Assembly (NCBI GenBank): GCA_037074705.1 | Contig: CM073592.1 | Span: forward strand, 30,290,629 to 30,354,628 | Direction: 5' to 3' | DNA length: 64,000 bases | Origin: Zhengitettix transpicula | Taxonomy: Eukaryota > Arthropoda > Insecta > Orthoptera > Tetrigidae | Shown: in pieces, positions 44,258-56,165 of the stretch | How the letters are laid out: the number at the start of each line of letters is the position of its first letter | Numbering within the stretch: the stretch's first letter is position 1 | Position numbers and translations under genes: made by a program | Notes under the pieces: model-generated | Told to the model about the DNA's origin: nothing | What the model saw: only the letters and a program-made list of their open reading frames with translations | Database searches by the model: none

Positions 44258-44795
44258 GAAGGAAGCCTGCGAGAAGATTCTCTCGCAGGTGAACCTTCCC
44301 AGAGAGCTCTGGCGGAGGCTACCTTTGGGGATGCCTTCACATCTCTCTGGGTTTTTTTTTAACTAAGGTTCGCACAAGCCGAGGCACCTCGGCCTGTTTT
44401 GAGAGGTGTATGTTCCGGGGTCGCAGACCTTGGGCATACGGTAAGTGTTGTCCGCTATTCCCAGTGGAATAGTCGGCCAGCTGCCTCCTAAACTGGTCGA
44501 GGCACGGAGAAGGGAATGCTGCGTTCCCACAGCAAACTCCTCTCGCTATCGGAAGGGCGTGGGACAAGTACACAATGCCCGACCTACCCGATGCATGTTT
44601 TCTTAGGGTTTTCCCTACATTTCTTTAGGCGAATGCCGGGTAGGATCCTTAAAACATAGCCCGGGGGCCCTAGTTAACCCTTGGCTACCTTCCTCTACCC
44701 TTCCGCATCCCCTCTTTCAAATCCCTTCCTATGTTATTAAAGGGGAGTTGCCCAATGTGGATCACCCTCATGTAGCCTGTTGCCCTAAAAGAAAA
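44258..44795 (+). mobile_element. Family S retroposon, full length, type B stem
   Basis: 538 bp flanked by TCAATCCATTA (44247-44257) and TCAATTCATTA (44796-44806), an 11 bp duplication with one difference. It has one 5' hairpin (CCTGCGAGA...TCTCGCAGG). The type B stem is extended to nine pairs (CCCAGAGAG...CTCTCTGGG), followed by GCCGAGG-CA-CCTCGGC, GTATG...CATAC and the central stem. The tail is TAAAAGAAAA. A 78-codon minus frame is a shadow. Confidence 0.95.
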
Positions 44796-44806
44796 TCAAT
44801 TCATTA

Positions 44807-46048
44807 TGTAACGGGAAAGAAAATTTCTTACGGTTAAACTTTTGCCGTATAACACTTTCATATGGATAGAGACATGCAAATAGGATAACGGGTAAAGAAT
44901 TATGTTATTAACAGAAGTTCTTTGGATGATTCTAATAACGTAATTAGCGACTGTTATCGATATAAAATATTTATGACTTTATAGTTTTGATTTGATATAA
45001 ACAATTTTTTTTAAAATCCCAAATCATCAGTTTATATTACAAAGAGAAGTACAAATTATTTGCTAATTTACGATACTATGAAGCTGTAATATTTATGGAA
45101 GTTCACTTACTATTCGGCGTAACTTGGAGAATAGTTGGCATCATTTGAATGTTACATTGGTGATGACAATTGTCGTCTCCAGGCCATCAACACCTCACCC
45201 GGCAGACGTAGTTCATCATTCCTGTGTAGAAAAAGTATGTCATAAATAAACCCTCCGAGGTGCAACGTCAACACATTATATTTCAAGTTTAATTTGCCAT
45301 AAAATATCTGATTCTCATTCAGAAGCCCATAATGCCCTGATGAGAAAGATTCTTCATGCAAATATAAATATAAAATTATTTATTTAAACTATATAAAGAT
45401 TGTATTCAAATTGATATATTTTTAAATTAACACAGATTCCTCTACAGAGGAGTAATGGAATCGGTAAATGAATTTAAATCTACCAACTGAAGTTCTTGTA
45501 CTAGAATAGTGTTATCACCTCTTTAACTGACCAATTAGTGGCGAATTCCTGTCCAAAAAATTGGTAATAATTCCGTACAGTTCCAAGATTGTTTGAAGAT
45601 GATTATTGTTAAAAGTGATATTATTCCATGTGTTTGTTGTTGATGGAACAAAGAGCCGTTCTGCATTGCTATGCGTGGGCAGCGCTCGCTGTGTCCTTGA
45701 GACTCTTCATGCAGGACCGACTCCTGCCACACCAACAACATGCACACAGCAATACTTGCAAAGGATATCAGATACCATAATTCACAATATAAACAAGTCG
45801 AACATGTCAGTGTGCAAAAAAAAATAATTCAATAACCTATTATTATCAGCTCTGTTAAACGAATCCATGTAATAAATGTAAGCTCATAAATTGTAATGGT
45901 TCTGTAGCTTCTACTACATTGTGCTGCTCTGATAAGTTGCTCAGCAGTCAGATTCGTTACTTATGATCCCATGAGTTACAGTTCAAACTCTCTTAGATCA
46001 TAGCCTACCTTCCTGCTCGCAATGTGTTTTTGTAACGAGCGTTTTTTT

Positions 46049-46049
<1 letters not shown>
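44807..46049. other. Intergenic; no gene seen
   Basis: Short frames of about 70 codons on both strands at 45152-45361 and 45535-45827, none recognised. Confidence 0.5.

Positions 46050-46079
<30 letters not shown>
46050..46079. repeat. (TA)n microsatellite
   Basis: About 14 TA units ending at the 3' terminus of the next family S copy. Confidence 0.95.
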
Positions 46080-46080
46080 G

Positions 46081-46630
46081 GGGCAACAGGCTACATGACG
46101 ATAATCCACTTTGGGTAACTCCCCTTTAATAGCATAGGAAGGGATTTGAAAGGGGGGATGCGGAAGGGTAGAGGAAGGTAGCCAAGGGTTAACTAGGGCC
46201 CCCGGACTATATTTTAAGGATCCTACCTGGCATTCGCCAAAAGAAATGCAGGGAAAACCCTAGAAAAACCTGCATCGGGTAGGTCGGGCATTGGGTACTT
46301 GTCCCACGCCCTTCCGATAGCGGGAGAGGAGTTTGCTGTGGGGACGCAGAATTCTCTTCTCCGTGCCTCGACCAGTTTAGGAGGCAGCTGGCCGACTATT
46401 CCAATGGGAGTACTGGACAACTCTTACCGTATACCCAAGGTCTGTGACCCCGGAACATACACCTCTCAGAACAGGCCGAGGTGCCTCGGCTTGTGGGAAC
46501 CTTAGTTCAAAAACGAAGAGGAAAAGGCATCCCCAAAGGTAGCCCCTTCGTATCTCTCCTAAAAGGTTCTGCCTGCGAGAGAAAATCCCTCGCAGGCTAC
46601 CTGCGAGAGAATCCTCTCGCAGGCTTGCCT
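46081..46630 (-). mobile_element. Family S retroposon, full length, two hairpins
   Basis: Begins GGGCAACAGGCTACATG directly after the TA tract, with no T run. Ends with two hairpins in tandem, CCTGCGAG...CTCGCAGG at 46571-46595 and CCTGCGAGAG..CTCTCGCAGG at 46600-46623. Type A stem. Frames of 123, 68 and 65 codons here are shadows. Confidence 0.93.
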
Positions 46631-46654
46631 CAACGTGCGTTTCCTTAAAAGAGA

Positions 46655-46972
46655 AAGCCTGCGACAGGCCAAGGCATGGCGAGGGGTAAGCTGCGTCCCC
46701 ACAGCAAACTCCTCTCTCGTCATCGGAAGGGCGTGGAACAAGTACCAAATGCCCGACCTACCCGATGCAGGTTTTCCTAGGGTTTTCCCTGCATTTCTAT
46801 AGGCGAATGCCGGGTAGGATCCTTAAACCATAGCACGGGGGCCCTAGTTAACCCTTGGCTACCTTCCTCTACCCTTCCGCATCCCCCCTTTCTAATCCCT
46901 TCCTATGCTATTAAAGGGGAGTTGCCCAATGTGGATCACCCTCATGTAGCCTGTTGCCCTAAAAAAAAAAAA
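46655..46972 (+). mobile_element. Family S retroposon, internally deleted
   Basis: A reduced 5' part (GCCTGCGACAGGCC) joins directly to the GAGGGGTAAGCTGCGTCCCC block, skipping most of the 5' half. It then runs intact to GTTGCCCTAAAAAAAAAAAAA. Lies head to head with the preceding copy. Confidence 0.88.
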
Positions 46973-46975
46973 AAG

Positions 46976-47425
46976 AGGATTCTCTCTCTCCGTTTTTGAA
47001 CCAAGGGTTCCCACAAGCCGAGGCACCTCGGCCTGTTTTGAGAGGTGTATGTTCCGGGGTCGCAGACCTTGGGCATACGGTAAGATTTGTTCGCTATTCC
47101 CATTGGAATAGTCGGCCAGCTGCCTCCTAAACTGGTCGAGGCACGGAGAAGGGAATGCTGCGTCCCCACAGCAAACTCCTCTCCCGCTATTGTAAGGGCG
47201 GGGGACAAGTACCCAATGCCCGACCTACCCGATGCAGGTTTTTTTAGGGTTTTCCCTGCATTTCTTTCGGCGAATGCCGGGTAGGATCCTTAAACCATAG
47301 CCCGGGGGCCCTAGTAACCCTTGGCTACCTTCCTCTACCCTTCCGCATCCCCCTTCCTATTCTATTAAAGGGGAGTTGCCCAATGTGGATCACCCTCAAG
47401 TAGCCTGTTGCCCTAAAAAAAAAAT
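46976..47425 (+). mobile_element. Family S retroposon inserted at a poly(A) tail
   Basis: Starts at GAGGATTCTCTCTCTCCG, directly after the poly(A) of the previous copy, and runs to GTTGCCCTAAAAAAAAAA. The 5' hairpins are lacking. A short deletion removes CTTTCAAATC in the 3' block. Confidence 0.92.
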
Positions 47426-49675
47426 TTCATGGATTTAACAGCTGTGGGCCCTAGATATAATTCACTTTGGGACACCGAGACGGTGAACAAGGAATTCCCC
47501 AAGGTCGGAGACCGCGAAACCCTCAGGTAGTAAATTCTTGGGCCACCCTGGCGTGATTACTGTAGGGACAAGGGGACTCCACGGCGTCCTCAGAACAAAG
47601 TCGCCTCAATGTGCAGACACGTGACGATGATTGCTCAGACAAACGTGGAGAAGAGCAAATACGAGGAAACAGAAAGATGTGATTCGACGTGGTTTTTAAA
47701 AGGACTGCACAGGAGCAGAGAAGACAGTCATGGAATAGTTTCTGGAAAGGATGGAAATAGTTTATGACAGAGAGAACTTGGCACAGTTTTTGAAGCAATA
47801 TTTAAGTGAGTGTTGATTCACTCCGGAAGCAGTGGTGAAATACAGTTCCGGGATAGTTTTTGATTGGAGACTAAGATATCTTAAAGCAGCTTTGAAGTTA
47901 TATCCTACGCCGCCCCAAGCAACCATTTTTACGATGATAACTATGTAAAATAATAAAACTACATGAGTGATAGTCTGACCCAACACGTAATATGCTACAT
48001 TTATAATTGGGTCTACATAATTTCCAATAGTGTCTCATTTTTAACCGCGGAATAATTTAATTTTTCCCAGCAAAATATTTTAAATAAAGTTAATTTTCGG
48101 AACAAACCACTGAGCAGTTTTGTAATCAGGGTCATGTGGTAGATTTTATTTTTAAAATAACCTTAGATTGTGATTATTTTATTTTATCAAAAATTAACGA
48201 TCATTATTTTTGTTTTGAAAATGTAAACTATTATAAAATATGATTTATAATTAGGGAATAGTTCGTATTTATTTCGATTTCGTTGGTCATGTCGCCTGAT
48301 GCTCTGTGTCATAGCGCCGGAGGCTCTTCCGTTTCCTTGTGCTCTCGGCATTGTAGCACACAAGGCCAGCAGTTTGTTGAGCTTTACATGCGGCGCAGGT
48401 GGGGGGGTGAAAAAGCAAAGTGCGCGTGCGCTTGCGCAGTTGTGACTAAAACGCCGAATCCGGTGCTGTAACTGGAATAGCACTGGCTGCTTTAAAGTCT
48501 TCGTTCGATATCGAAGCATAGATTCGCAGTGTTAAAACACAATTATTATGAATAATAATTATTTCTTCCTAAATTAATTTCTGTGCAGTAGCACACTGTC
48601 TTGAAAGACTTTTTGGAGGAGTTTATCTGCAGCGGGAAGGAAGAGCCGAGTCCACCCACGCGCCAATTGTTTTCAAACAGGCAGCTTTCCAAGAAAATCA
48701 CCACTTGGGCCGCTACGGAGATCGTCACGTTGCAGAAGTGGGTACTTCAAGTAATGGTGTGAGGATTAAAAATGATTTACATTCGAGCCAATTTATTTTA
48801 AAGGGACGTTACTCTGCTGTACGGTCCACAGATACCCGTCAATATTTTTATATCCAGTCTGATGCCAGGGTTTTTCTATAATCGTATGCGCAAATAAAAA
48901 TTGTTCTAAATTAAATTACATCAATTTTTCTAATAGTAAATACATTTCTTCATTAGTTTCAACTACTGCCACTTGAGTGCGCGTCCTAACCACTGCATCA
49001 GTAACTCTGGTCCCACTCCTCACTGAAACGATGGCCTCCAATATATCTTAACATTTATTACAGCGACATTCGACAAATTCATCTGCCACGTTATAATTTG
49101 TTAATCCGTTGAGTCGCCACTTCATTCAATTTCTCTATCAATGAATTTCTTATCCGACACGTTTCCTTCCTTCGGCCTCTTGTAGGAAGAATCACAGGTG
49201 TGATTTTCTACTGATACATTCATTATCTCTGAGTATTCGTCGGACATTTACCTATATTTTCATCGTATTATTCTCAGCCATTTAACGAATCGATAACCCG
49301 TCTGGTACAGACAACTGAGGGAACTCAACACCTGAAAGAAATCCACTTGAGAAGATGGTTCGTTAACTTATGATTCTGTATTAATTGAAATGATAGTCTC
49401 GGAAAGAGAAATTGCAAATATTCAAAGTAAGAAAATGGAATATGTAAGTTTTTTTTCCAATAATGTTTTTGGTTTCTTCTTAATACTGTTAGTTCAAGCT
49501 TATAAACGCTTTTACACAATACGGCTACTTCAAAGTGTTACAGTATTATAATTTATTTCCTTTCCTCATCCAACACTTTTCTTTCAAGCACCGCCGCATT
49601 TCGTTAAAAGGAAATCGTGTATGATTTTACAATTTTTGCCCTATTTTGAACATTATAGAGTTGTTATAATGATAT
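47426..49675. other. Intergenic with a GC-rich patch
   Basis: 48290-48470 is GC-rich with TGCGCGTGCGCTTGCGCA, an NRF1-like alternating GC palindrome, and CCTTGTG...CACAAGG in inverted order. A 110-codon minus frame (48187-48519) overlaps it and is not recognised. It could be a promoter of a gene whose exons I cannot see. Elsewhere nothing is recognised. Confidence 0.35.
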
Positions 49676-49679
49676 ATAT

Positions 49680-50303
49680 TGAGGAGTCTGAGGAGGAATA
49701 CATTGAGCGTGCACGTGTGCTTGCCCGAGAGGCCAAAAGAAATCACGGGTACAGGTCCCTTTTTTTTGCATCGTTTGGGGGGGGGGGAGGCGGAGGACTT
49801 ATAAATACTCCGAACCCGGGTGAAAGTGGGAGACGCAGGGAGAGACAGACGCAGAGAGACGGAGACGCAGGCGGACCGAGAGAGTCGAGAGGGTGGAGAA
49901 TTTGGCGAGCGGGAAGAAACAAAGGTTTTGAGGGACGTCCATCGCGGGGAGGCCGAAGAAGGAGATCGTGTGCTGGTTACTACAAGACCAGTGATCCACT
50001 GCAAGTCGGCTGACGCCACAAGTAAAGTAAGAATCACAATTTATGTAAAGTGCCTTCAAAAGTAGAATTTTTTACACAGTGCGGAAATAGACTCTGTTCT
50101 TGAATAGCCACCGAACCGCCCACATTACCCTGTTGAAAAGGAGGACTTTTTAATCAAGCCGGAGATAATTTTAATTTTATGCAGACCAATGTATATCTGC
50201 TGGCGCCCAACAATATTTTTTTAATGTATTTTTGTATTTTCTTGTAATTTTTTGTAATAAAGTTTATTTTTTTATATTAAGTAATAAAAAGCGAATTATT
50301 ATA
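49680..50303 (+). mobile_element. Probable solo LTR F
   Basis: Starts TGAGGAGTCTGAGG after ATAT (49676-49679) and ends GCGAATTATTATA before ATAT (50304-50307). The expected terminal CA is TA, one change from the TTATTACA end of the other LTRs. AATAAAG lies about 45 bp before the end. It contains TGGCGCCCAAC at 50201-50211. A G run and purine-rich block produce frames of 130 and 136 codons on opposite strands, judged non-coding. Confidence 0.5.
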
Positions 50304-50336
50304 ATATATATATATATTGACTATTGAGGAACCTAA

Positions 50337-50567
50337 TAAATAAATAAACATCAGCCAATTTTAAGTCATAAAAAAGAAATTATTAATGTAAAATTAAACA
50401 ACGTTTCGTCGCTTTCGGCCACGTCAGTCAGCAGAGAATGACCTATCAATTTTTTAAAAAAACTTTAATCTGATGACGTCGCAAAACAAGCGACGAAACT
50501 TTGTTTAACTTTACATTAATATATTTTTTTTCTTACTTAAAATTGACGTATGTTTATTTATTTATTA
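50337..50567. repeat. Inverted-repeat module with hammerhead-like cores
   Basis: Arms of about 90 bp (50337-50428 and 50470-50567) share AATAAATAAACAT, TTTTAAGT, ATTAATGTAAA and CGTTTCGTCGC in inverted order. The right arm core reads CTGATGA, C, GTCGC-AAAACAA-GCGAC, GAAAC, TTTGTT. The left arm, on the minus strand, has GCGACGAAACGTTGTT. Same design as at 16.9 and 59.1 kb. Confidence 0.55.
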
Positions 50568-51546
50568 ATTATAGAGTTGTTACATTCCACAATTCAACCC
50601 CTGCTATTCGTCGGAAATAGTTCCTGTCTTGTCTTACTTGGCATGTTATTGCGAGGTTTTCCTTTTATATAAAGCGTCCAAATTATGTGCATCTTTTATC
50701 AACTTTTACATGATTTCAATCCCTTTTATTTTGCTTATGATGGCAACATTAACAGAGGTAAACAGAGGCCCCTCGTTTGTAAAGTGTTGTTTCCGGCGGA
50801 AGCATTCTCTCACCACGCCTTCGCCATCGTTGATTCACAGACGGAATCGGCTCTATTGTCTGAAATCGCTGTTACTCTGTGTTGAAACAACACTAATACA
50901 TTACAGACGAATCACTGAAAAACTGCGTTCTATTGCAGCAGAATGGAGAAATAATACTCGCGGTTCCCTTGTGAATGTTTCCAACATGTTACTACCACAT
51001 TTTTGTTTAAATGTTTCAAGAATCATAAAAATGGAAGTTAACAGTTCACTTCCACTTTTTTCTCATATTATTATCCAGTTAAACTGTCAGTTTCATGTTA
51101 GACAGTTTAGTATTTCCGTCAACAACAATCTTTTAACTCGCCAACGGCGATATTGATTTTCAAGGGATTTGATCGAGGAATCAAAGGTTTTTATCAACTT
51201 GCGGGTCTTATGACGTCACCGCTTAAAAATAAAGGAACTGAATATTCATCAATGTCGAATTCCAATGAAGCTTTACTGTTGAACCGAATTTTCAATTCTG
51301 CATCCAATCACCTCGTTCTCGGACAATGAGTTCCTCTCTATAAGGATTTAGTCAACTTGTCTGGCTGCAGCTGCTTAAGATTAGATAGCATATCAGTAAC
51401 CGTTTCTTTTTCTTTATTGCAAGTTCATAGTACAACAGCCTTTTGCAAAGTAGGGTTTTCAGAGTTATTCAAAACTCACTACGTGAACATCTCTTAACAC
51501 TTACAGTCATGTCACGATGACCAGAAACGAGTCAATGAACCATTTT
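50568..51546. other. Intergenic; longest unassigned open frame
   Basis: 50629-51156 (+) is open for 175 codons, the longest in the window. The product would be basic with a hydrophobic N-terminal part (YMISIPFILLMMATL) and no recognisable domain. No splice-linked partner or repeat copy is visible, and codon use follows the local base composition. I regard it as probably non-coding, but it is the one frame worth a database search. Confidence 0.3.
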
Positions 51547-51559
51547 CGTAAACGTTTTG

Positions 51560-52060
51560 CTCCTTGTAGGAGAGATACGAAGGGGCTACCTTTGGGGATG
51601 CCTTTTCCTCTCCGTTTTTTAACTAAGGTTCCCACAAGCCGAGGCACCTCGGCCTGTTTTGAGAGGTGTATGTTCCGGGGTCACAGACCTTGGGCATACG
51701 GTAAGAGTTGTCCGCTATTCCCATTGGCTTAGTCGGCCAGCTGCCTCCTAAACTGGTCGAGGCACGGAGAAGGGAATTCTGCGTCCCCACAGCAAACTCC
51801 TCTCCCGCTTTCGGTATGGCGTGGGACAAGTACCCAATGCCCGACCTACCTGATGCAGGTTTTTCTAGGGTTTTCCCTGCATTTCTTTAGGCGAATGCCG
51901 GGTAGGATCCTTAAAACATAGCCCGGGGGCCCTAGTTAACCCTTGGCTACCTTCCTCTACCCTTCCGCATCCCCCCTTTCAAATCCCTTCCTATGCTATT
52001 AAAGGGGAGCTGCCCAATGTGGATCACCCTCTTGTAGCCTGTTGCCCTAAAAAAAAAAAA
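51560..52060 (+). mobile_element. Family S retroposon, 13-bp TSD
   Basis: 501 bp flanked by CGTAAACGTTTTG (51547-51559) and CGTAACCTTTTTG (52061-52073), two differences. Starts in the type A stem (AGGAGAGATACG...CTCTCCG), lacking the upstream hairpins, and ends GTTGCCCTA12. Confidence 0.92.
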
Positions 52061-52073
52061 CGTAACCTTTTTG

Positions 52074-54280
52074 TACTGGAAATTAATTATATCTTTGCTT
52101 GAGCAATAGATATAATACAAGTTTTCTTTATTGAGTATAATTTTTCCATCATTCTCTGACTAACCACATCGTCAAAACTTCCAGTCTCTCGTCTGCCATC
52201 AACGACTTCCCCAAATTGATCAATGAAATCCTCATTCGATCCTAACAATTGCCAAACGTTAAGAGAGAACGCTGAAACGGTAAAAAACGCGTAGCTCTTG
52301 TGTCCTTAAGTAGTTGCTAATACATTTGTACCCTGTGCGGTTGGTGTTTTGTGATGCTAATGTGCCTCACCACTTCTTTTTTTTTTGTGACTGTTTCTGC
52401 AGTTACTTCGACAGCCGTCTGCCTTTGTGCCACTCCAGTCCATTTAATCAGACGAGAGATTTTTTTGAGATGCATTCAAGGTTTCCGAATTTCACAGATA
52501 TGTACAATAATAACAGTTGTCTGGCAAAATCATTTTAATAATAACAAACAATGGTGGGGAAATAAAACACGTGAGTTGAGAAGTTAATAAGTCCGTCCCT
52601 CTCTTACGGATCTTTCACGAACATGCTACAATTTCGTGTACATCCCCGCATTTTTTGATCCCCGGAAACACGGGAAAAACAAATCTTTATAATTGAAATG
52701 ACAGAAGGAAAACAGCCTCGATCGGAAAATGAATAAATGTTATAGGGACCAATGAAAATCCTTGGAATACGTTAATTTTTTCTTTAGAGACAGAACATCT
52801 CCTGGGGGTAAAGGTAATTCTTTAACTCTATTAAGAATATGAATAATCACATATTTCTGAATTTTGAAAAAGAACGTATGAGCATAGCTGAATGCTGTAA
52901 TTCTGACATTGAGTGATTCTAGTGTGCTGCAAGTGGTTTTCAAAAGAATGCAGTGGGAAGACGTGCACAGGAAAAATAACACCGCATTAATAGGTGCTAA
53001 TTGACTGTTGCTAATTCGTGAACACTAGTACGAAGATTAATGACTTGGCATAAAGATGTACGAGGCAGGAAACTGAGTATGAGTCATGCTCAAGGCTCAT
53101 ATGGTCTGTATGTGTCACGGAAAATCTTCCTTCAGCAGGAAAACATTTTAATGTTTGAATCAATTTCGTATCTACTGTTATTCAAGGGGATTTTTTTTTA
53201 CCGTTCACGTTCACTCACTTGTAATCAATATCCGGAAAACTGATGTAATCTGATACCAATTTTCCCTCTCCGTATCATCATTGTATCTTAATCAGACCTG
53301 AAAATTTTCTCTTCTCTGAGACACCGTTTCACAGTTTATGTGTTGAACTATTCTTATAATGAATTTTCCACGCCGAAACGCGAATAGTGGTCGTCTTACA
53401 ACTTCGTTACGTAAATGGTGATTACCAACGCAGCCTCATCCGATCCGTTTTCGAAACTGAAAATTCCTTCACGTATTTCAAATATCTATTAGGCATTGCT
53501 GAACGATTGACCCGTTTAATTATTTGGATTCCACGGATTGTTCAAATCACCGCTACAGCACCGAAACTAAACTACGCCGTTCCCTGCGTGGTATGTGGGC
53601 GGATGATGGCGAACCACGGCAGATTTCTTGGGAAAAAAAAAAGTTTATTATGAGCTTGCCCTATGAAGGTTGGCTGAGTGTGCGGGTGTGATTGGAATAG
53701 CAAATGAGCTGACAGTGATCTCGTGAATGAAATGCAATATTCATAGAAACGTGGCGTGCACAGGCGCCGCGAAGTTCAAGGACTTTCTCTGGACGACTGT
53801 GTATATAATTAACTAGACGCATTTGTCCTCAACCACTATCACGTTACCCATCCTCGTACTCTCTTTATCGGCTCAAAATTAGTAGTGACAGTTAAATGTA
53901 GACATTACCGAACGAGATTCTGTAACACTTAAATGGTAAAGTAAATAAAATAAATGAAATCACTTACGGAATACTTTTAGTATATTGCCAAACAATTTTT
54001 CAGTAATTCTGCGATTCTAGGATGCAACAAGAGACAAATATTTACCTTAATAAATACAGTAGACACGCGACTATCCTGTTCGGGACAATCTGGCCTCCGT
54101 ACTATCGGACCTGGCTACAAGTAAATAATTCTCCGTAATAAAAATGAAAAAATACGTCTGATTGAAAATTAATCACAAGAAAGATAGCCTTGTTTCTTTC
54201 GTCAGGTGTAGAAAAACGGGAGAACATAGAGAGAGACAACTGCACGAGTCAGTTGAAGTTTTTATTACTGTTTTATTACT
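52074..54280. other. Intergenic; no gene seen
   Basis: Frames up to 88 codons (53387-53653) on both strands, none recognised. Contains T and A homopolymers. Confidence 0.45.
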
Positions 54281-54836
54281 GCGTTGCTCGTGTACTTATT
54301 TATATAAACTCGAAAAAGTATTTAATTGAATACTTAAATATATTCCTTGAGTATTTCAGGATATAATCGTCACTCAGTCTTCATACATTACGAAATATTA
54401 CATTGATGAAATTGTTAGCTAGACTCACAACTAATACAGCGCGAAAATTAACTTACATTTTCCGCAAGGATGGTAAAGTAATTCGTATTCTTCTTTATTA
54501 CCATTCGATGGAATATTGCTGCATAAAATATTTCTGCTTTATTTCATTCCTGATAAAGGAGAATTTCCTTTGTTCGTTGCGTAGTAACGTCTTTCTCTCG
54601 CGTGACGTCATTGTCCCTTGGCGCGCAGTAATTTATCACTAATTCCTAACTTATTTCAACTATAATTATTTCCACGTTTATTCTAGGGGTTTGTCACCCC
54701 CACAGTACCGGTTCTCGATTTTGGCAGAATACGTATACCAATTTTTGTTGCATTCTGTCCACGCGATAAAATTTGTATAAAGAACAACGTAAATACATAC
54801 ATACATACAAATATACATCCTTCTTTATTATATAGA
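54281..54836 (-). mobile_element. Helitron-like element H2
   Basis: Inverted copy of H1. On the minus strand it begins TCTATATAATAAAGAAGG and ends at GTACACGAGCAACGC, missing the last about 20 bp including CTAG. Shared blocks include GACAGAATGCAACAAAAATT, AATGACGTCACGCGAGAGAA and CGTTACTACGCAACGAACAA, with a diverged segment of about 30 bp after GACAAACCC. The 79-codon frame within it is not a gene. Confidence 0.7.
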
Positions 54837-55719
54837 TATTATTTTAGTAAATCTTTATGATCACACAAATGCATTACAAAATTCGTAGTTTTCAGATAAT
54901 TATGTTCATCAGATCGATAATTTCTATTGATTTAATTCCGAGAGTTGCCTATGAATAATTTTCCTGTACGACGACAGTCGAACTAAATACAAGGGCTTCT
55001 AGTTACGTGGTTCAATGAAGCCATTGGCAACTCTCTGAATCATAATAATGCATCAAGCACTTCCGAGAAGGGGAATCGAAAATTGGACGTCTCATTCCAC
55101 AAACACCTGGGCGCGGTCTAAAAGCGATTGATTATCTAAAACCTCGACGACATACGTTTAATTATATATTCTTTACACGTCTGTAACACACTGTTTAGGT
55201 GTATCTGTGAATTCGGGTTGGCGGTCGGGTAAGCTCGAGTTAGTATAGGTCAGTCTTAACGTTTATTATTGCAAATAGCGTTTACGTACAGTCAACTGCA
55301 GACCTGTGCAACAGGACAAGATTAACAGTTGTTTAATTCAGAGAATGAGTTCTTTTTTTAAAGGGATTTTATTACAAAAACTGTCCGTTTCGATTTCCCG
55401 ATAACGATTTTATTGGGATAAAGGACATTTGGCTTCGTTATCATTCTAGAAAGAAGACTTTGTGCGAAGCTAATCTTTATTCAGTTCCTCGACAAATAGA
55501 AACGAGTTTCATCATAACCGCTTGCTGATACGATCTCGTTAAAATAATAATGGGACATCAAATAGCGATTCGTACATCTTGAAAGTTTAACTTTTTTCAA
55601 TATCTCAAACGTACATATGATACAGACTCTTAATAAAGATTAAAAGTCACCCGACTTCCACAGTAGTTAAATAATGGAAGTATAAATATATATATACATA
55701 TATTTGTGGGAAATAAAAA
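54837..55719. other. Intergenic; no gene seen
   Basis: AT-rich; nothing recognised. Confidence 0.5.
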
Positions 55720-56165
55720 ATTACAAAATGTCGATCATTTCAAGTACCCTTGCAAGTCTTGTGACTAAGGATGGCTATGGCATGAAAGAAATAAGGCACG
55801 TATAACTGATACGTCCAAGGCAGTACAAGAGAAGCAAATACATTCTAGAAGCAGGGCTTTGTAGGGAAACAGAAACATGAACATTAAGAAAGATGGAGAA
55901 AGTTTTGAAACTTGGTGTTGAAGGAGAATTGAAAAAAAAAATGAAGTGGTCAAATATGGTAAAAACGAAGAGTAAATGAGAAGTTTTTAAAAGTTAGGCA
56001 AACTGGATCTAACATATCCTAAGATGAAACTGATCACTCTACATCATCGAAGGACACATGGATGGAGTTCCAGGTCCTGCGGAAGAAGAGGATGCTGCTA
56101 GACCATTCAAGAAAGAACGAAGAAGATATTGGGTGATGAAGGAAAAAGCTAAGGTTCAGTAGGAA
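55720..56165 (+). pseudogene. LINE endonuclease-RT relic
   Basis: Mixed frames read NVDHFKYP (compare QF.YLGS), then EIRHV, then GESFETWCWRRIEKKMKWSN, and finally RRRYWVMKEKAK. This is the same block order as the relic at 1.8 kb and the first blocks of 26.1 kb. Multiple stops. Confidence 0.65.

Noticed and set aside
46299..46505. Similar peptides (GTQHSLLRASTSLGGSW and relatives) encoded at 11.9, 15.7, 40.0, 46.3, 46.9, 51.6 kb
   Set aside because: They are one reading frame through the 5' half of family S. Both strands are open there because the sequence is GC-rich, and frames are interrupted differently in each copy, so there is no evidence of a conserved protein.
49621..50037. 130- and 136-codon frames on opposite strands
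   Set aside because: Produced by a purine-rich tract and a G run inside probable LTR F; mutually exclusive and low complexity.
50201..50211. Primer-binding site defining a full LTR retrotransposon at 50 kb
   Set aside because: It lies about 90 bp before the ATAT-flanked end of LTR F and no gag-pol follows, so it cannot be a PBS in its normal position.
50629..51156. 175-codon frame as a protein-coding gene
   Set aside because: Longest open frame in the window, but no domain, no signal of coding composition and no exon structure. Such a frame can occur by chance in 64 kb.
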